Below, piece after piece: positions 52,464 through 63,011 of a stretch of DNA of 64,000 bases. The notes beneath the pieces were generated by a model that ran no database searches, was not told the origin of the DNA, and saw only the letters and a list, made by a program, of their open reading frames with translations. Origin of the DNA: Atrina japonica (taxonomy: Eukaryota; Mollusca; Bivalvia; Pterioida; Pinnidae). A program made the translations under genes and the position numbers. How positions within the stretch are numbered: the stretch's first letter is position 1; every line of letters begins with the position of its first letter. The stretch is from assembly GCA_030159075.1 (NCBI GenBank), contig BROG01000488.1, forward strand, positions 1 to 64,000, in the 5' to 3' direction.

Positions 52464-52700
52464 TGATTTGATTTTTTGTTTTACGCCATACTCAACAATC
52501 TCTCAGTCATATGATGGCGTCCAGTTTTTATTGGTGGAGGAGAAACCCCGGCTTCCCGGGTAAAGACCACCGACCTTCCGCAAGAAAACTGGCAAACTTT
52601 CCCACTTAATTCGAAATGACCCTAGCGGGATTCGAACCAGAGGTGATATGCCTTGTGATTTAAAGCGCAATGCTCTAACCACTCGGCAACGGAGGCCCCG
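52464..52700 (-). repeat. tRNA-derived SINE, reverse
   Basis: Minus-strand copy of the 48597 family; B box GGTTCGAATCC and A box CCGAGTGG legible. A TTTGATTTGATTTGATTT tail repeat lies at 52457-52475. Confidence 0.9.
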
Positions 52701-53074
52701 ACACAAATCGAAATATCTTTTTTGTAAGCATTACCATTGCTCCTTTATAAAACTGATATACACATTGTTTAATTTGATTTAATATACAATCCATGTTACG
52801 CAGAATATTAAATAACAAGGAGTGTGTGTTAAAACGCCATTTGAGAGGAGAGGAATTTTGTCGTTGAAACCTCGTTACCCACGTAACGTTTTTGAACGCT
52901 GAAAACCGTCACTAAGAAAGTTTCGTGGTAGATGCGGGGATCTTGGTCAAGTCCCCCTCTCAGGAATATTATGTATTATTCTGGACCACGACCATATACA
53001 GTGACTCCCTTTCACCTATTGGATATTAAAAGATGAGGACATTTTTCACCGAGTTTGGCCTTTTCGCCGAACTA

Positions 53075-53205
53075 GAGAGGTTTCCATGTAACATTTGCAT
53101 ATTTGCTAACAGGGGACATTGAATCGTACCGGACACCTGGCCCCATCCCGTTTAGGATTATGTTCCTCATGTTGTGACAATTTGGATCTCTAATTTGCCG
53201 TATTC
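53075..53205 (+). repeat. Dispersed repeat fragment
   Basis: AACTAGAGAGGTTTCCATGT .. AACAGGGGACATTGAATCG .. CATCCCGTTTAGGATT; similar to 30285-30425 and 33830-33900. Confidence 0.5.
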
Positions 53206-53237
53206 TTATAACCTTTGAGTTTCGATTATCCATCGGT

Positions 53238-53515
53238 AAATTTGTTAATCTATGAAATGTTAAGTTGCCTTTTCGTTGGCGGTTGTTGAGACGTCTGTAC
53301 CAATTGTGACGAGGATACACTCCTCACGTATTTCATTGGACTTGACTGTGGACTCACGGCGGGTGTGACCGGTCGACAGGGAATGCTTACACCTCCATGG
53401 CACCTGATCCAACCTCTTGGTTTCCAGAGGTCCGTGTTTGTCCATTTTTACCGGATTTGTATCTATGTCCTGGACATTCTATTTATTGATACTTTGGTAT
53501 CAGATATTTTTTATA
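53238..53515 (+). repeat. Reverse-transcriptase element tail
   Basis: GGTTGTTGAGACGTCTGTAC .. GGCGGGTGTGACCGGTCGAC .. TTGGTTTCCAGAGG .. TTTGGTATCAGATATT. It is the fullest copy of the shared 3' tail in this window. Confidence 0.75.
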
Positions 53516-54334
53516 TTCAAATACAATCATATGATTAAATATTTTATCATCTATAGATAATATATCACATCTTTTATGGTAGAAGTTAAACTCGATGTAT
53601 TTTTAAGGAAATGTTAGTTTTTTTTCGACTAACAGTATTAAAAGTGTAGACAACAAAATTATCATACCAAGTTTAGATCACACATTGATTCTTTAATGCG
53701 ATACTATTGTAAAATCCGTAAAACCTGGCGGGTGGTGTGTCGTAAACATAGTTTTGACCTCAATGAGTTTAAAGTTTAGGTAACAGAGTATAAGATATTA
53801 AAGTTTCACTGGCAAGAGTATTCGTTCTTAGTTGTAACTGATTAAGTATTGAGGAATAAAACGTCTTTCTCGTGCAACTTGTGATAACTGAAAAGTGAGT
53901 AGAATCATCCGTATGATAAAAAAGGTTACTCCATCCGCCAAATTAAGTGAATAGGATGATAGTATACCCAAAACGCTGGTGTCAAAATTATGATTTCGTC
54001 AGACTTGGGCAGTAATTACTTAATAATTAACTTTCGGTACATTTTACGAAGATTACCGAGAGTGAAAAAACCATGTGTGGTTTGCAGTTAATAAATGTAT
54101 ATATTTTATTCTTATTACTCTTAGCATTTACTTCCGTACATCGTCGTTTAATACCTGAATCGGGGAAAGTTGACCTTCTCCTTTGTTTCAAAACATTCGT
54201 TTCTGAAATTGTCCGTTAACCGAAGATTTTACAAATGCTCATTATTTTGATTAATATGTGCATATGAAAGATCATTTAAATTGAAAATACTTTCGGAATA
54301 TTATAGGTTTGGGGTAAAAAAATCATTAATCTAA

Positions 54335-55130
54335 AAGACTAGATTGGTGGTAAATGAGCTGGATAGATTACATGAACAGTGTGTACTTGTCCCAGCAGAC
54401 AAAGCCTCAAATAATATAGGATTTTTTGCAAGGCACATTACTATAATTTGTTTATTAGAAGCACTAGGGTTTAATACGAAATCTTGTAATCTTACATACA
54501 CACGTAGCCCACTTTCAAAGAACGAGATCTTTCAAAACCACGTGTCCGCATTACATTCTTTTGATGCAGCCACGACCGACACTGGTTTTGAGCTACCATA
54601 TTTATATTGGATACCTAAACTTCACGAAACCCCATATAAGCAGAGGTACATAGCAGGACCCAGCAACTGTTCTACCGAATCTTTGTCTTAACCCGTTACT
54701 AAGATACTGACAGCCATTAAGGAGAAACTTCAGCAATACTCTACAGTTGATTATTCTAGAAGCGGTGTAAATCAGATGTGGATTCTTAAAGTTTTTTATC
54801 AGCTTTTAGAAAAATTGAAGGCACACAATTTCTCTCACATTCACAGTATAAAAACATACGACTTCTCTACTCTTTACACAAGAATTCCACATAAACTTTA
54901 AAGAGAGACCACTCTGATTCTACACATAAATACACTGAAGTTGATATAAAAAGATGCTGGGATTTCTAATAGACAATATATGTGTAATGTTCGGAGACGT
55001 GATCCTTCAACACATGGTCGGCATTCCTATGGGAACCAATTGTGCTCCTTTATTGGCTGACCTGTTCCTTTATTCATACGAAGCAGAAACTGCTGAATCA
55101 AAAGAAGAAAAACTAAGAGGAGTCAACTAA
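54335..55130 (+). pseudogene. Reverse transcriptase fragment (probably Penelope-like), interrupted
   Basis: 54344-54691 encodes LHEQCVLVPADKASNNIGFF and LPYLYWIPKLHETPYKQRYI, an N-terminal RT signature (PADKA.NN; PKLHK.P..R.I). After an in-frame TAA the same frame continues with GVNQMWILKV and KTYDFSTLYTRIPHKL, the motif A region with its catalytic Asp. A later piece carries VGIPMGTNCAPLLADLFLYS. The YIDD box and thumb are absent, and the fragment ends at ~55130. It probably belongs to the same family as the 3'-end relics listed above. Confidence 0.8.
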
Positions 55131-55501
55131 TAATGACAATTTTCATACATGTGTCAATGCGATATATACTAACAGATGAAAAATATATAAATAACATATA
55201 CTCACACACAAACATGCACCCACACATAACCGGAACACAAAAGAAATTTTACATGATTACATGTTTATCAAAATGGAAATCTTTCGAGAGAATAACTATA
55301 AAACTTAATTTTCAACGAAATGTAGAAATGTGAATATAAGGTCGTTTGATAGCATGTGATGTCATGTTTGACTAACCAAACACAATAAATTTTGTTTTGG
55401 TTTACTAATTTAATCGTTCATAATTGTTTATTCCGTATGTGTGTGTATGTGTGTGTGTATATACATATATAGTTATATTAATTGACGTTTATATCTTGTA
55501 G
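55131..55501 (+). other. Intron of the SEA-domain gene (3' end)
   Basis: Contains a TG microsatellite (55437-55462) and ends with an acceptor ATATCTTGTAG at 55501. Confidence 0.5.
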
Positions 55502-55907
55502 AGGGATGAGCACCACAGAAGTGACTTTGACTCTTTCTACGATGGATACCACGGATACGATTTAGCCTACGACAATCCTAATTATTCTCCATACAATTTC
55601 CCAAATAACAGTCACAGTGATGGCACGATTCCTGGCCGTCCAGTGCTATCAGTGGATCCAAGTTCAATACAGTCACGTTCATCGTGGTCATCGTATAACA
55701 AATACATGCCGACATTTCTGTATCCATCCTGGAATTCGCCAAAATATGGGGAAGAGGACGTGTCTCGTTTTGAAGGTTGGAGTAGCTCATCTTCCAAATC
55801 AAGTTCCTCTAGAACAAAATTTATGACATGCGTCGTGATCACAATTGTTTTAGTACTGGTTGGAATAGCAACAGGGGTTGGATTAGCGGTTTACTTCTCC
55901 AGTCAAT
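55502..55907 (+). CDS. Exon: cytoplasmic tail and transmembrane helix of a SEA-domain membrane protein
   Basis: Bounded by acceptor ..CTTGTAG and donor GTAAGT; enters in phase 0 and leaves in phase 1. It encodes a Tyr/Asp-rich segment (DSFYDGYHGYDLAYDNPNY) that includes an NPxY-like motif (NPNY), a Ser-rich linker with a run of SSSS, and one membrane helix FMTCVVITIVLVLVGIATGV. No signal peptide precedes the helix, so a type II orientation (N-terminus inside) fits. Following exons encode a Thr-rich stretch and a SEA domain, a domain order known from cell-surface mucins and type II proteases. Upstream exons are not certain (see 33679). The NPNY box would suit endocytic sorting or phosphotyrosine-adaptor binding; this is inference from the motif alone. 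Confidence 0.75.
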
Positions 55908-56492
55908 GTAAGTATTGATATGTGACTGATTTCGTCTTAACCAAAACGTTAGTAAACCACGAGTCTCAAAGTCCTAAACATTTCGTTCATTGACCATTAC
56001 ACATATCTAAGGACTGATCAGTTTTGTTTAATGGCGTACAGACTGTTATTTAGATGAAATACATTAGAAGAATTACGAAAGAATAAACATATTACTTTAG
56101 GTCAAAGATAAATTCTGTCACAAGTTGATTGTTTGGAGTACGTATTCATAAAGGTAAAAATATGCTACCTATATCGAAACAAATGTTCCATAAATTTAAT
56201 TCCAGGATTTATTTGGGATTTTGGACAAAATATTAAAGATGTCACTTTAAAATTTTAACAGTATTATCCGGAGTGTAACCATGGCAATATTGTGTCATGG
56301 TCAATTTTAATTATTCAAATGACTGAAGAAATAAATAAAACAAGCAACCTAGCATGATGTGCAGAGTGGCTGTGGGAATGCACCTATATGTTCAACATTT
56401 TTCAACCTAGTAATAAAGGTTATATGTTTACCTCCTGTACGGAAGAGTTACAAATCCGACGAAGTTCTTATCTTATTACATTATACTATAAC

Positions 56493-56568
<76 letters not shown>

Positions 56569-56712
56569 CTTATAATGTTAATAAGAAAGCAAAATCCAGA
56601 TTTCCGCATAGTAGAAACATATCTGGAATTTATTGAACCAGGAGAAAATATTTACTTGAAATTATAGATTTGTAAGATATTTTTTGTAAAATCTATTAAT
56701 ATCAATACATAG
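55908..56712 (+). other. Intron with (ATT)n microsatellite
   Basis: GTAAGT at 55908 to ..ACATAG at 56712. A pure ATT tract fills 56489-56566. A 102-codon frame across it is spurious. Confidence 0.6.
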
Positions 56713-56904
56713 ATTCGCCTAGGAAAGAGATGCCCACAACAAGCATTAGTACAACACAGGAGTCAACAACCACAACATCGAGTGCGACACAACCACCAAC
56801 AACAACCACGACACAACAGACAACTGAAAGGATGACTTCAGCAAGTTCTGCGACAAAAACGGCAACGCAGCAAACGACTGTGAACCTACCGCCAACAACT
56901 AAAG
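56713..56904 (+). CDS. Exon: Thr/Ser-rich mucin-like segment
   Basis: 192 bases, phase 1 at both ends, donor GGTATGTT at 56905. Translation is dominated by Thr, Ser, Pro and Gln (TTSISTTQESTTTTSS, QPPTTTTTQQTTE), a typical O-glycosylated stalk. Being symmetric in phase, it could be skipped or duplicated without changing the frame. Confidence 0.7.
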
Positions 56905-57710
56905 GTATGTTATTACGACAAAAGAGCTAGCATTTTTAAAAGAAGTAAATCAAGGTTTATAGATACACTGGGGAAAGATAACTCTTGAGACACATCAATT
57001 TTGATATTGTCAATTGTGCTGAAAATTTATATTCAAAGGTATTAATTTTGTATGAACGATGCCTCTTAAAGTTACTTTAGCATTACGAATTCATTGCTAG
57101 ATGTTACAGAGGTTGCGATTTTTGCTGTGAGATGTGTCTCAATGATTATGCATATCAGAACAACCCTCAAAAGATTGGTGAACTGAAGGCAACCATCACA
57201 GGAAAAATAAAAAAAATCCCAAAAGAGAAATGTGTTCAAGTAACTGACAATTTTGCGCGACGTATGCAAGTGTGCCTCCGAACGCCGCGAAGGCCATTTG
57301 AAGGCCATTTGAAGGATATTTTGGAAAGAGTATGATTTTTAGGCAAAATAACCAAGATAAGTAACTCTAGAGAATGATCGTACACATATTGAAGTTTAAG
57401 TCCAGCCGGGGGGGGGGGGGTGTATTTCCCTGGATTATTCTTACCACTGTTATATGTGTCGGTGCTGGTGAAAAGTTTAAGTAGATGTAAACTACTAGAC
57501 ACTTTCGTATTTTTGTTTTATTCAAACGTTTAGAATTTTTGTATATTTTACTTTCATTTTAAACTAAAAATAGGTTCAAGTAGATTTCGGGAAATTTTCG
57601 TTCATAAAACATCGTTATTTCTTGAGTTTTGTTACGGATAACTTTGTAGTAACAACTTCCGGTTGACTGATATTCGGTTGATCTTTGACACATATCTCTC
57701 TTTCTCTCAA

Positions 57711-57712
<2 letters not shown>

Positions 57713-57764
<52 letters not shown>
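57713..57764. repeat. (TA)n microsatellite
   Basis: About 50 bases of TA inside the intron. Confidence 0.95.
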
Positions 57765-57768
<4 letters not shown>

Positions 57769-58249
57769 GACATCAAAGACAGAAACAGAAAAATTAAGAC
57801 TAAAATATACAAAGACAGGAAGTGAAAAGTGAAAAGGATAGAGACAGTATAACTAAACTCTGCCCACGGTTTAACCAATCTGTGCACAGAACACAATGAA
57901 TGTTAAACTGTGCGCACAGTATAACTAAATTAAGCACACAATATCATAATTCTTAACCTGTGCGCACAATATGACAAAAGTGTGCGAACAGTATAACGGA
58001 ATGATGCTGTATGGTATGTCACTAAGAGGAACGCCATACTCCTTACTTCTAATCTACATATTCAGTATTTTCTTTGTTGTTTCTTTGTTGTGGTTTTATG
58101 TTACTCACTTCAGAAAATATTTTGTATTATTTGAATTGTTACATGCATGTATATTTTGTTTTATAAAATCTACATGGAGAGGGAGTAAATAACTTGTTCC
58201 ATATTTGTTTGCTGTATTATTTGTAAATAAATATGTTGAAATTAAGAAA

Positions 58250-58930
58250 AGACAAATGTATATACAAAGACAGAAACAGATAAACACTAAGACAGAGACA
58301 ACGACAGACACAAAATAGATGAAGAATAAAGGAAACAACAGAGACAGACAGACATATACAAACATACAGAAAATCAGATACAAAGACAGAGTGATTGATG
58401 AGAGGAATCAAAGACATAAAACTAGAGACAAAGACAGACAAGTAAAGATGCAGATATAGACAGGCAAATATAATCAAAGACAGAGACAGACAAAGATACA
58501 GACACAGATAGACAAAGATACAGACGAGTAATACAAGGATACAGACAGAGAGAGACAGACAGATGGGGATACAGACAGAGATAGATAAACATACCGATAG
58601 AGCTAGACAAGGTTACAGACAGAGAGAGGAACAGACACAGATAGACAATGATACACACATACAATGATACAGATAGAGACAGACAATGTTGTAGGCAGAG
58701 ACAATGATACAGAGAGAGACAAAAATAAAGACAGAGACAGAAAAATAAAGACAGACAGACAAATAAAGACAGAGGTAGGTAAATTCGGACAGAAACAAGA
58801 ATATGCTGAAACAGACATAGGTCGACAAAAATACAGCCAGGATAAATACAGACAGAGACAGAGAAAGCTCCCGACAGACACATATAGACAAAAAAGAGAC
58901 AGTTCAGAATCGAAGACCGATAGACAAGGT
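58250..58930. repeat. Imperfect GACA/AGACAGA purine-rich satellite
   Basis: Units such as AAAGACAGA, GACAGACA and GATACAGA repeat for ~680 bases with no fixed longer period. The plus strand is strongly A/G-biased and very poor in T. It yields long artefactual open frames on both strands (e.g. 216 codons of Ser/Leu/Cys/Val on the minus strand). Confidence 0.9.
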
Positions 58931-58994
58931 GACAGAACAGAAAAAGATACCTCATACTCCCGTATTTATTATACATATTGTATTTGTCAAACAG

Positions 58995-59110
58995 CTCCTC
59001 CTGAAACAGTATTTGATGGCAGTATTCGCGTAAACCAGACTTGGAATGATACGTTAAATGATACAAGTTCACCGGAATATAAAAGACTTGCAGGGGAGTT
59101 TGAGAACGCG
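58995..59110 (+). CDS. Exon: N-terminal half of a SEA domain
   Basis: Entered in phase 1 and left in phase 0 (donor GTAAGT at 59111). It encodes PPETVFDGSIRVNQTWNDTL and NDTSSPEYKRLAGEFENA. The pattern F-G-x-[IL]-x-[VI]-N-x-x-[WY]-N-D-x-L..SS-EY..L...FE..V is the first strand and helix of SEA domains. Several N-glycosylation sequons (NQT, NDT, NDT) agree with an extracellular location. Confidence 0.8.
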
Positions 59111-59124
59111 GTAAGTTACTAAAT

Positions 59125-59156
<32 letters not shown>

Positions 59157-59193
59157 ATCCTATCGTTAGACTTGTTTACTGTGGTCTTTAGGG

Positions 59194-59403
59194 TGTTATA
59201 TCTGGTGATTAACCACAGAGACTCCTTTGAGCCTTAGAAACAACAGAACACGTCCAGTATGATACTCGTGTATTTTAAAGATGACTGCTCAGCCACGAGG
59301 TACCGATAAGGGAGGTAACCCCCATGTACAAACAATGGGAAATAACTACATTAACATATATGTATTGATATGTAAATCTGATATTAAAGTCAAATATATT
59401 ACA
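59194..59403 (-). repeat. LTR, 3' copy (element on minus strand)
   Basis: Shares AGCCTTAGAAACAACAGAAC, GCTCAGCCAC and ATTAAAGTCAAATATATTACA with 61301..61509. Confidence 0.85.
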
Positions 59404-59829
59404 TCCCTCTGACTGAAAAATGAGAAAGTCTGTAGATGAAGTTTTGAACAATTTGGAAATAAAGTCACTTACATTATAACAAAAGTAAGTGATACTTTCT
59501 TTATATGAGACTATATCAGACATGTAGCATGAAGTCAATTGCAATATAGCATGTAAATAAATATATAGATCAAGACTATTGGCAGTTGCATAGATATTAT
59601 TTTACCCTTTACACACTGCAGACTGCTTAACTAAGCAAAACAGTTAAACACAGAACTCTTGTTCTGACAGTTGCACGGGGATTATTGTGCCCTTACACAG
59701 TGCATATTGTTAAATTAAACATAACTACAACTACTTGGAATTCTTGTTGCACAAGGTAATTACTCTATAAATTATCGTAGCTTGTTCAAATATCAAGTCT
59801 GTCTGGTTTAATTATAACACGTCCTGATC

Positions 59830-60285
59830 TGGTTCACATAGGTTTCTGTATAGATAGGTTCCTGTACAGAAACGGTCTGTTTGTTCTCGTTAGTTGGTTC
59901 TGGCATAGGATCGTTCTCAGATCTTACAGCTTCTTCAAACTGAGGCTCCTGATTATCAGGTATAGTCTCTCCTGTTTTGTGTAGATGAACACGATTCCTA
60001 TGGTATAATCACCCGTTGCTTTTTACTGTATAAGATCTAGGTTTCTCTGTTTTACTAAATACGAACCCTGGTGATGGTGATTTAGTCTCGAGTGTTTTCA
60101 TTCGTATAGCTGTACAATCCTGAATGGGTTACAACTCTTTCACTCCTTTTCTGCTATCGTAATAAAACTTCTGTTTCCTTCCATGTATATTTATTTGTTG
60201 TTTCACCTTACTAGTCCCATTTACTATTGGTTTCAAAACATCTTGTGATGCTGGTAAAGCGTTTCTTGGTCTATTTCTTGAGTAT
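59830..60285 (-). pseudogene. Retroelement integrase C-terminal part
   Basis: On the minus strand, across frame breaks and stops: RPRNALPASQDVLKPIV, GRKQKFYYDSRKGVKEL, KTEKPRSYTVKSNG and YHRNRVHLHKT. The order 'R..LP....L.P......R..QK..YD......L....RM......P.SY.V....G..YRRNR.HL.KT' is that of the Ty3/gypsy integrase C-terminus just before the 3' LTR. The catalytic core is missing. The upstream edge coincides with a 35-base MITE end at 60280-60312. Confidence 0.7.
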
Positions 60286-60509
60286 TAAGTAAATTTGGTG
60301 ACTTCGGGCCCTGGTCATCGTCCCAGTGTCTATTCTACATAGAACAGTTTGGTAAGCTATGTTAAGGGGGAGCTACGCACTTGTCATCCTGTACAAAACT
60401 CACATAGTATTGAGAATAAGTTGCTTCAACATTCACTACTGTGCTGATAGTGAGAAGATTGTCATCAGGTATCTCCATACTAGTATCTGAACCAGACTCA
60501 GAGTCTACA

Positions 60510-61100
60510 TGAACATTATTAACATTTTTGTCTTTTTTTTCTTTTTTTTTGTGACATACTTTCTTCCAATGATTATACCTTTTATAGTAGTTACACTTTG
60601 TTCCCCAAGCTGGACAACTTACATGTACCCCAATTCTTACATGTTACCTGGGTGTTTCCTGTGTGTAAATAACGGTTACCACGGTTTGTTGACCTATGAC
60701 CTGGTGTCTGCCACTTCCTGACTCTTGTGACCTTTAAATTTGTTCACATGTGATATTTTTATTATCTCTTCTCCTCGCATAAATTTGACCTGAGCTTGTG
60801 ATAATTCAAATTGCTGGACTATATAGATAGCTTTGTTAAGTGTTACATCCTGACCTTGTTTGAGAAGTATTTCTTGAGCTTTCTTATGACGAACACCATA
60901 AATAGCACATCGTTCCGATCTGCATAGTCGCAGTCCATTGCGAGAATCTTTAAATTATCAAATATTTCTGATTCATTTTGTGTTTTCTGGTGTAGCTTGA
61001 ATCTAGCTATGCGCTTATTGTTCTTAGGACGTGTGTAATTTTCAAGCTTTTAAAGTATTTTATCAGGCTTCTCTTTTTCGTCATTTTCAAATTGTAAAGT
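60510..61100 (-). pseudogene. Retroelement Gag fragment with damaged zinc knuckle
   Basis: The minus strand gives NKRIARFKLHQKTQNESEI, LKILAMDCDYADR, then after one frame change GVRHKKAQEILLKQGQDVTL and YIVQQFELSQAQVKF. This is the usual Gag capsid-to-nucleocapsid transition. Further on, CNYYKRYNHWKKVC has the spacing of a CCHC knuckle with Tyr in place of the second Cys. Confidence 0.7.
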
Positions 61101-61300
61101 TTTGTGAACTTCCATACATTCCTGTCCGATCCAGAGGCCAATGCAACCTGCTTTGGTTTTGTTGTCGACCTAAGCGAGTGGTCATTTAAACACGAACCCC
61201 ATGTGTTGCTGAAAACTCCTGATGCAAATCACCTGCAGCACAATCTAGTCGTGGGTGTTGCTTGTTGGTATCGTCGACATGATTCCTATCCATTATTTTC

Positions 61301-61509
61301 TGACACCATATCTGGTGATGAACCAAAGAGACCTTGTGAGCCTTAGAAACAACAGAACACGTCTATTGCGATTCACGTGTATTTTGAAGATGGCTGCTCA
61401 GCCACAAAGTACAGATAAGGATAACTCCCATGTACAGACAAGGGGAAATAACTACATTAACATATATGCATTAATATGTGAATCTGATATTAAAGTCAAA
61501 TATATTACA
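61301..61509 (-). repeat. LTR, 5' copy (element on minus strand)
   Basis: Direct repeat of 59194..59403. The ~15 bases at the inner end differ more (GATATGGTGTCA versus GATATAACA). Confidence 0.85.
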
Positions 61510-61519
61510 TAGGGTTGGT

Positions 61520-62830
61520 GTTATCTGCCCTACGGTTTGACTGATCTACTGTGGTTTGTAGGGTTGGTGTTCTTTGTCATATTGTTAGACTGGCGTGCTG
61601 TGGTCTGTAGGGTTGGATTTCATTGTCCGATTTTAAGACTGATCTACCGTGGTCTGTAAAGATGGTGTTTCTGTCTTATTATTATAAACATATCGCTGCA
61701 TCGTACAGCGTTAACGGACGCCAAACGTATAACAAAATTTTCAATCTGTTCGTGTCCGTTTCTTATGCGACGACTGTGTTCCATTTCCGGCTATGTACGT
61801 TCCATCCGGTTGAAGGTTTTAACCAAAACCAAAATCAGTCTAAGAGTAATCACTGTAGAAAATGGCTATTTTAGCTTTAGAAGAATTTAGAATTTTAAAT
61901 GATGCCATCAGTGCGAAATATTACTTCAGTAAAAGATTATTAAGGTACTACGTTTATGTATACTTTCCTGGACTCAAACGGTCCACCAGTAGTGGCAACG
62001 ACCCATTATGAACATAATACCAAAGTTATCATGCTCAAGACGATCGTTTCTGTCAATTAGATTGGTCTACTATGGTCTGTAGGGGTGGTATTCCTTGTCG
62101 TATTGGTAGACTGGTCTAATGTATTTTTTATGGGTGGTCTTATCTGTCCAATTGTTATACTGGTCTACTGTGATCTGTCGGATGGTGTTCTCTGTCCTAT
62201 TGTTGGACTGGTCTACTGTAGTAGGGTTGACTTTTGGTATTGTTAGACTGGTGTGCTGTGTTCTGTAAGGATGGTGTTCTCTGTCCTATTGTTAGACTGG
62301 TCTACTGTGGTAGGGTTGACTTTTGGTATTGTTAGACTGGTGTGCTGTGTTCTGTGCGGATGGTGTTCTCTGTCCTATTGTTAGACTGGTCTACTGTGGT
62401 AGGGTTGACTTTTGGTATTGTTAGACTGGTGTGCTGTGTTCTGTACGGATGGTGTTCTCTGTCCTATTGTTAGACTGGTCTACTGTGGTAGGGTTGACTT
62501 TTGGTATTGTTAGACTGGTGTGCTGTGTTCTGTAAGGATGGTGTTCTCTGTCCTATTGTTAGACTGGTCTACTGTGGTAGAGTTGACTTTTGGTATTGTT
62601 AGACTGGTGTGCTGTGTTCTGTGCGGATGGTGTTCTCTGTCCTATTGTTAGACTGGTCTACTGTGGTAGGGTTGACTTTTGGTATTGTTAGACTGGTGTG
62701 TTGTGTTCTGTAAGGATGGTGTTCTCTGTCCTAGTGTTAGACTGGTCTACTGTGGTAGGGTTGAATTTTGGTATTGTTAGACTGGTGTGCTGTGTTCTGT
62801 AAGGATGGTGTTTACTGTACCATAGACTGA
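61520..62830. repeat. 89-bp minisatellite, ~7 regular units plus diverged units
   Basis: TAGGGTTGACTTTTGG recurs at 62222, 62311, 62400, 62489, 62578 (one base changed), 62667 and 62756, each 89 bp apart. Units are nearly identical, differing mainly at TGTAAGG/TGTGCGG/TGTACGG. Diverged units built on 'ATTGTTAGACTGGTCTACTGTGGT' (paraphrased) lie at 59165, 61520-61660 and 62060-62220. Reverse 359-bp-family material interrupts at 61770-62060. Confidence 0.9.
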
Positions 62831-62943
62831 CCTGCGGGTCCTTTTATTAGTCTGGTCTATTGTGGTTTGTAGGAGTGCTATTCCCTATTCCCTGTGTATA
62901 CATACATATATACATATATATATACATCTATTTTTCGTTTCAG

Positions 62944-63011
62944 ATGGACAATGTATACAGAAACAGTAGCATGAGTGACACTTACAACAGAACAGAAATT
63001 ACTGGGATTAA
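62944..63011 (+). CDS. Exon: continuation of the SEA domain
   Basis: Between acceptor TTTCAG and donor GTGAGT (63012). Read in phase 0 it gives MDNVYRNSSMSDTYNRTEIT. This continues the helix and following strand of a SEA domain (..V..VY..S.....Y....I..). It leaves in phase 2, so the gene extends beyond the window. The autocleavage motif (GSVVV type) would lie in a later exon. Confidence 0.65.

Larger units (their letters stand above)
56905..58994 (+). other. Intron with TA and GACA repeats
   Basis: Holds poly-G (57409-57420), a TA tract (57713-57763) and the GACA-rich satellite (58250-58930). Ends ..TTGTCAAACAG at 58994. A 67-codon frame at 57132-57335 (CVQVTDNFARRMQVC) has no supporting splice pattern. 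Confidence 0.5.
59189..61514 (-). mobile_element. Internally deleted LTR retroelement (Ty3/gypsy-like) with TSD TAGGG
   Basis: TAGGG at 59189-59193 and 61510-61514 flanks two ~210-bp direct repeats (59194-59403 and 61301-61509). On the minus strand each begins TGTAATATATTTGAC and ends in CA, the canonical TG..CA. The inner side of the downstream LTR shows a purine patch AGAGGGA, as in a polypurine tract. The interior (1.9 kb) keeps a Gag part and an integrase C-terminus on the minus strand, but no protease, reverse transcriptase or RNase H. LTRs differ at many positions, so it is old. Confidence 0.8.
59111..62943 (+). other. Large intron carrying repeats and an LTR element
   Basis: Begins GTAAGT, then an ATCT microsatellite (59126-59157). 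It contains the LTR retroelement at 59194-61509, reverse 359-bp-repeat material (61770-62060) and the 89-bp minisatellite. Ends ..CGTTTCAG at 62943. Confidence 0.65.

Noticed and set aside
54335..55130. Polymerase piece missing from the Polinton
   Set aside because: Motifs (PADKA, YDFSTLYT, GIPMGTN) are those of a reverse transcriptase, not of a family B DNA polymerase.
57132..57335. Extra exon of the SEA gene
   Set aside because: No matching acceptor/donor pair in a compatible phase, and no domain in the translation.
58422..59072. 216-codon minus frame rich in Cys, Leu, Ser, Val
   Set aside because: It is the reverse translation of the GACA satellite and runs antisense across a supported exon.
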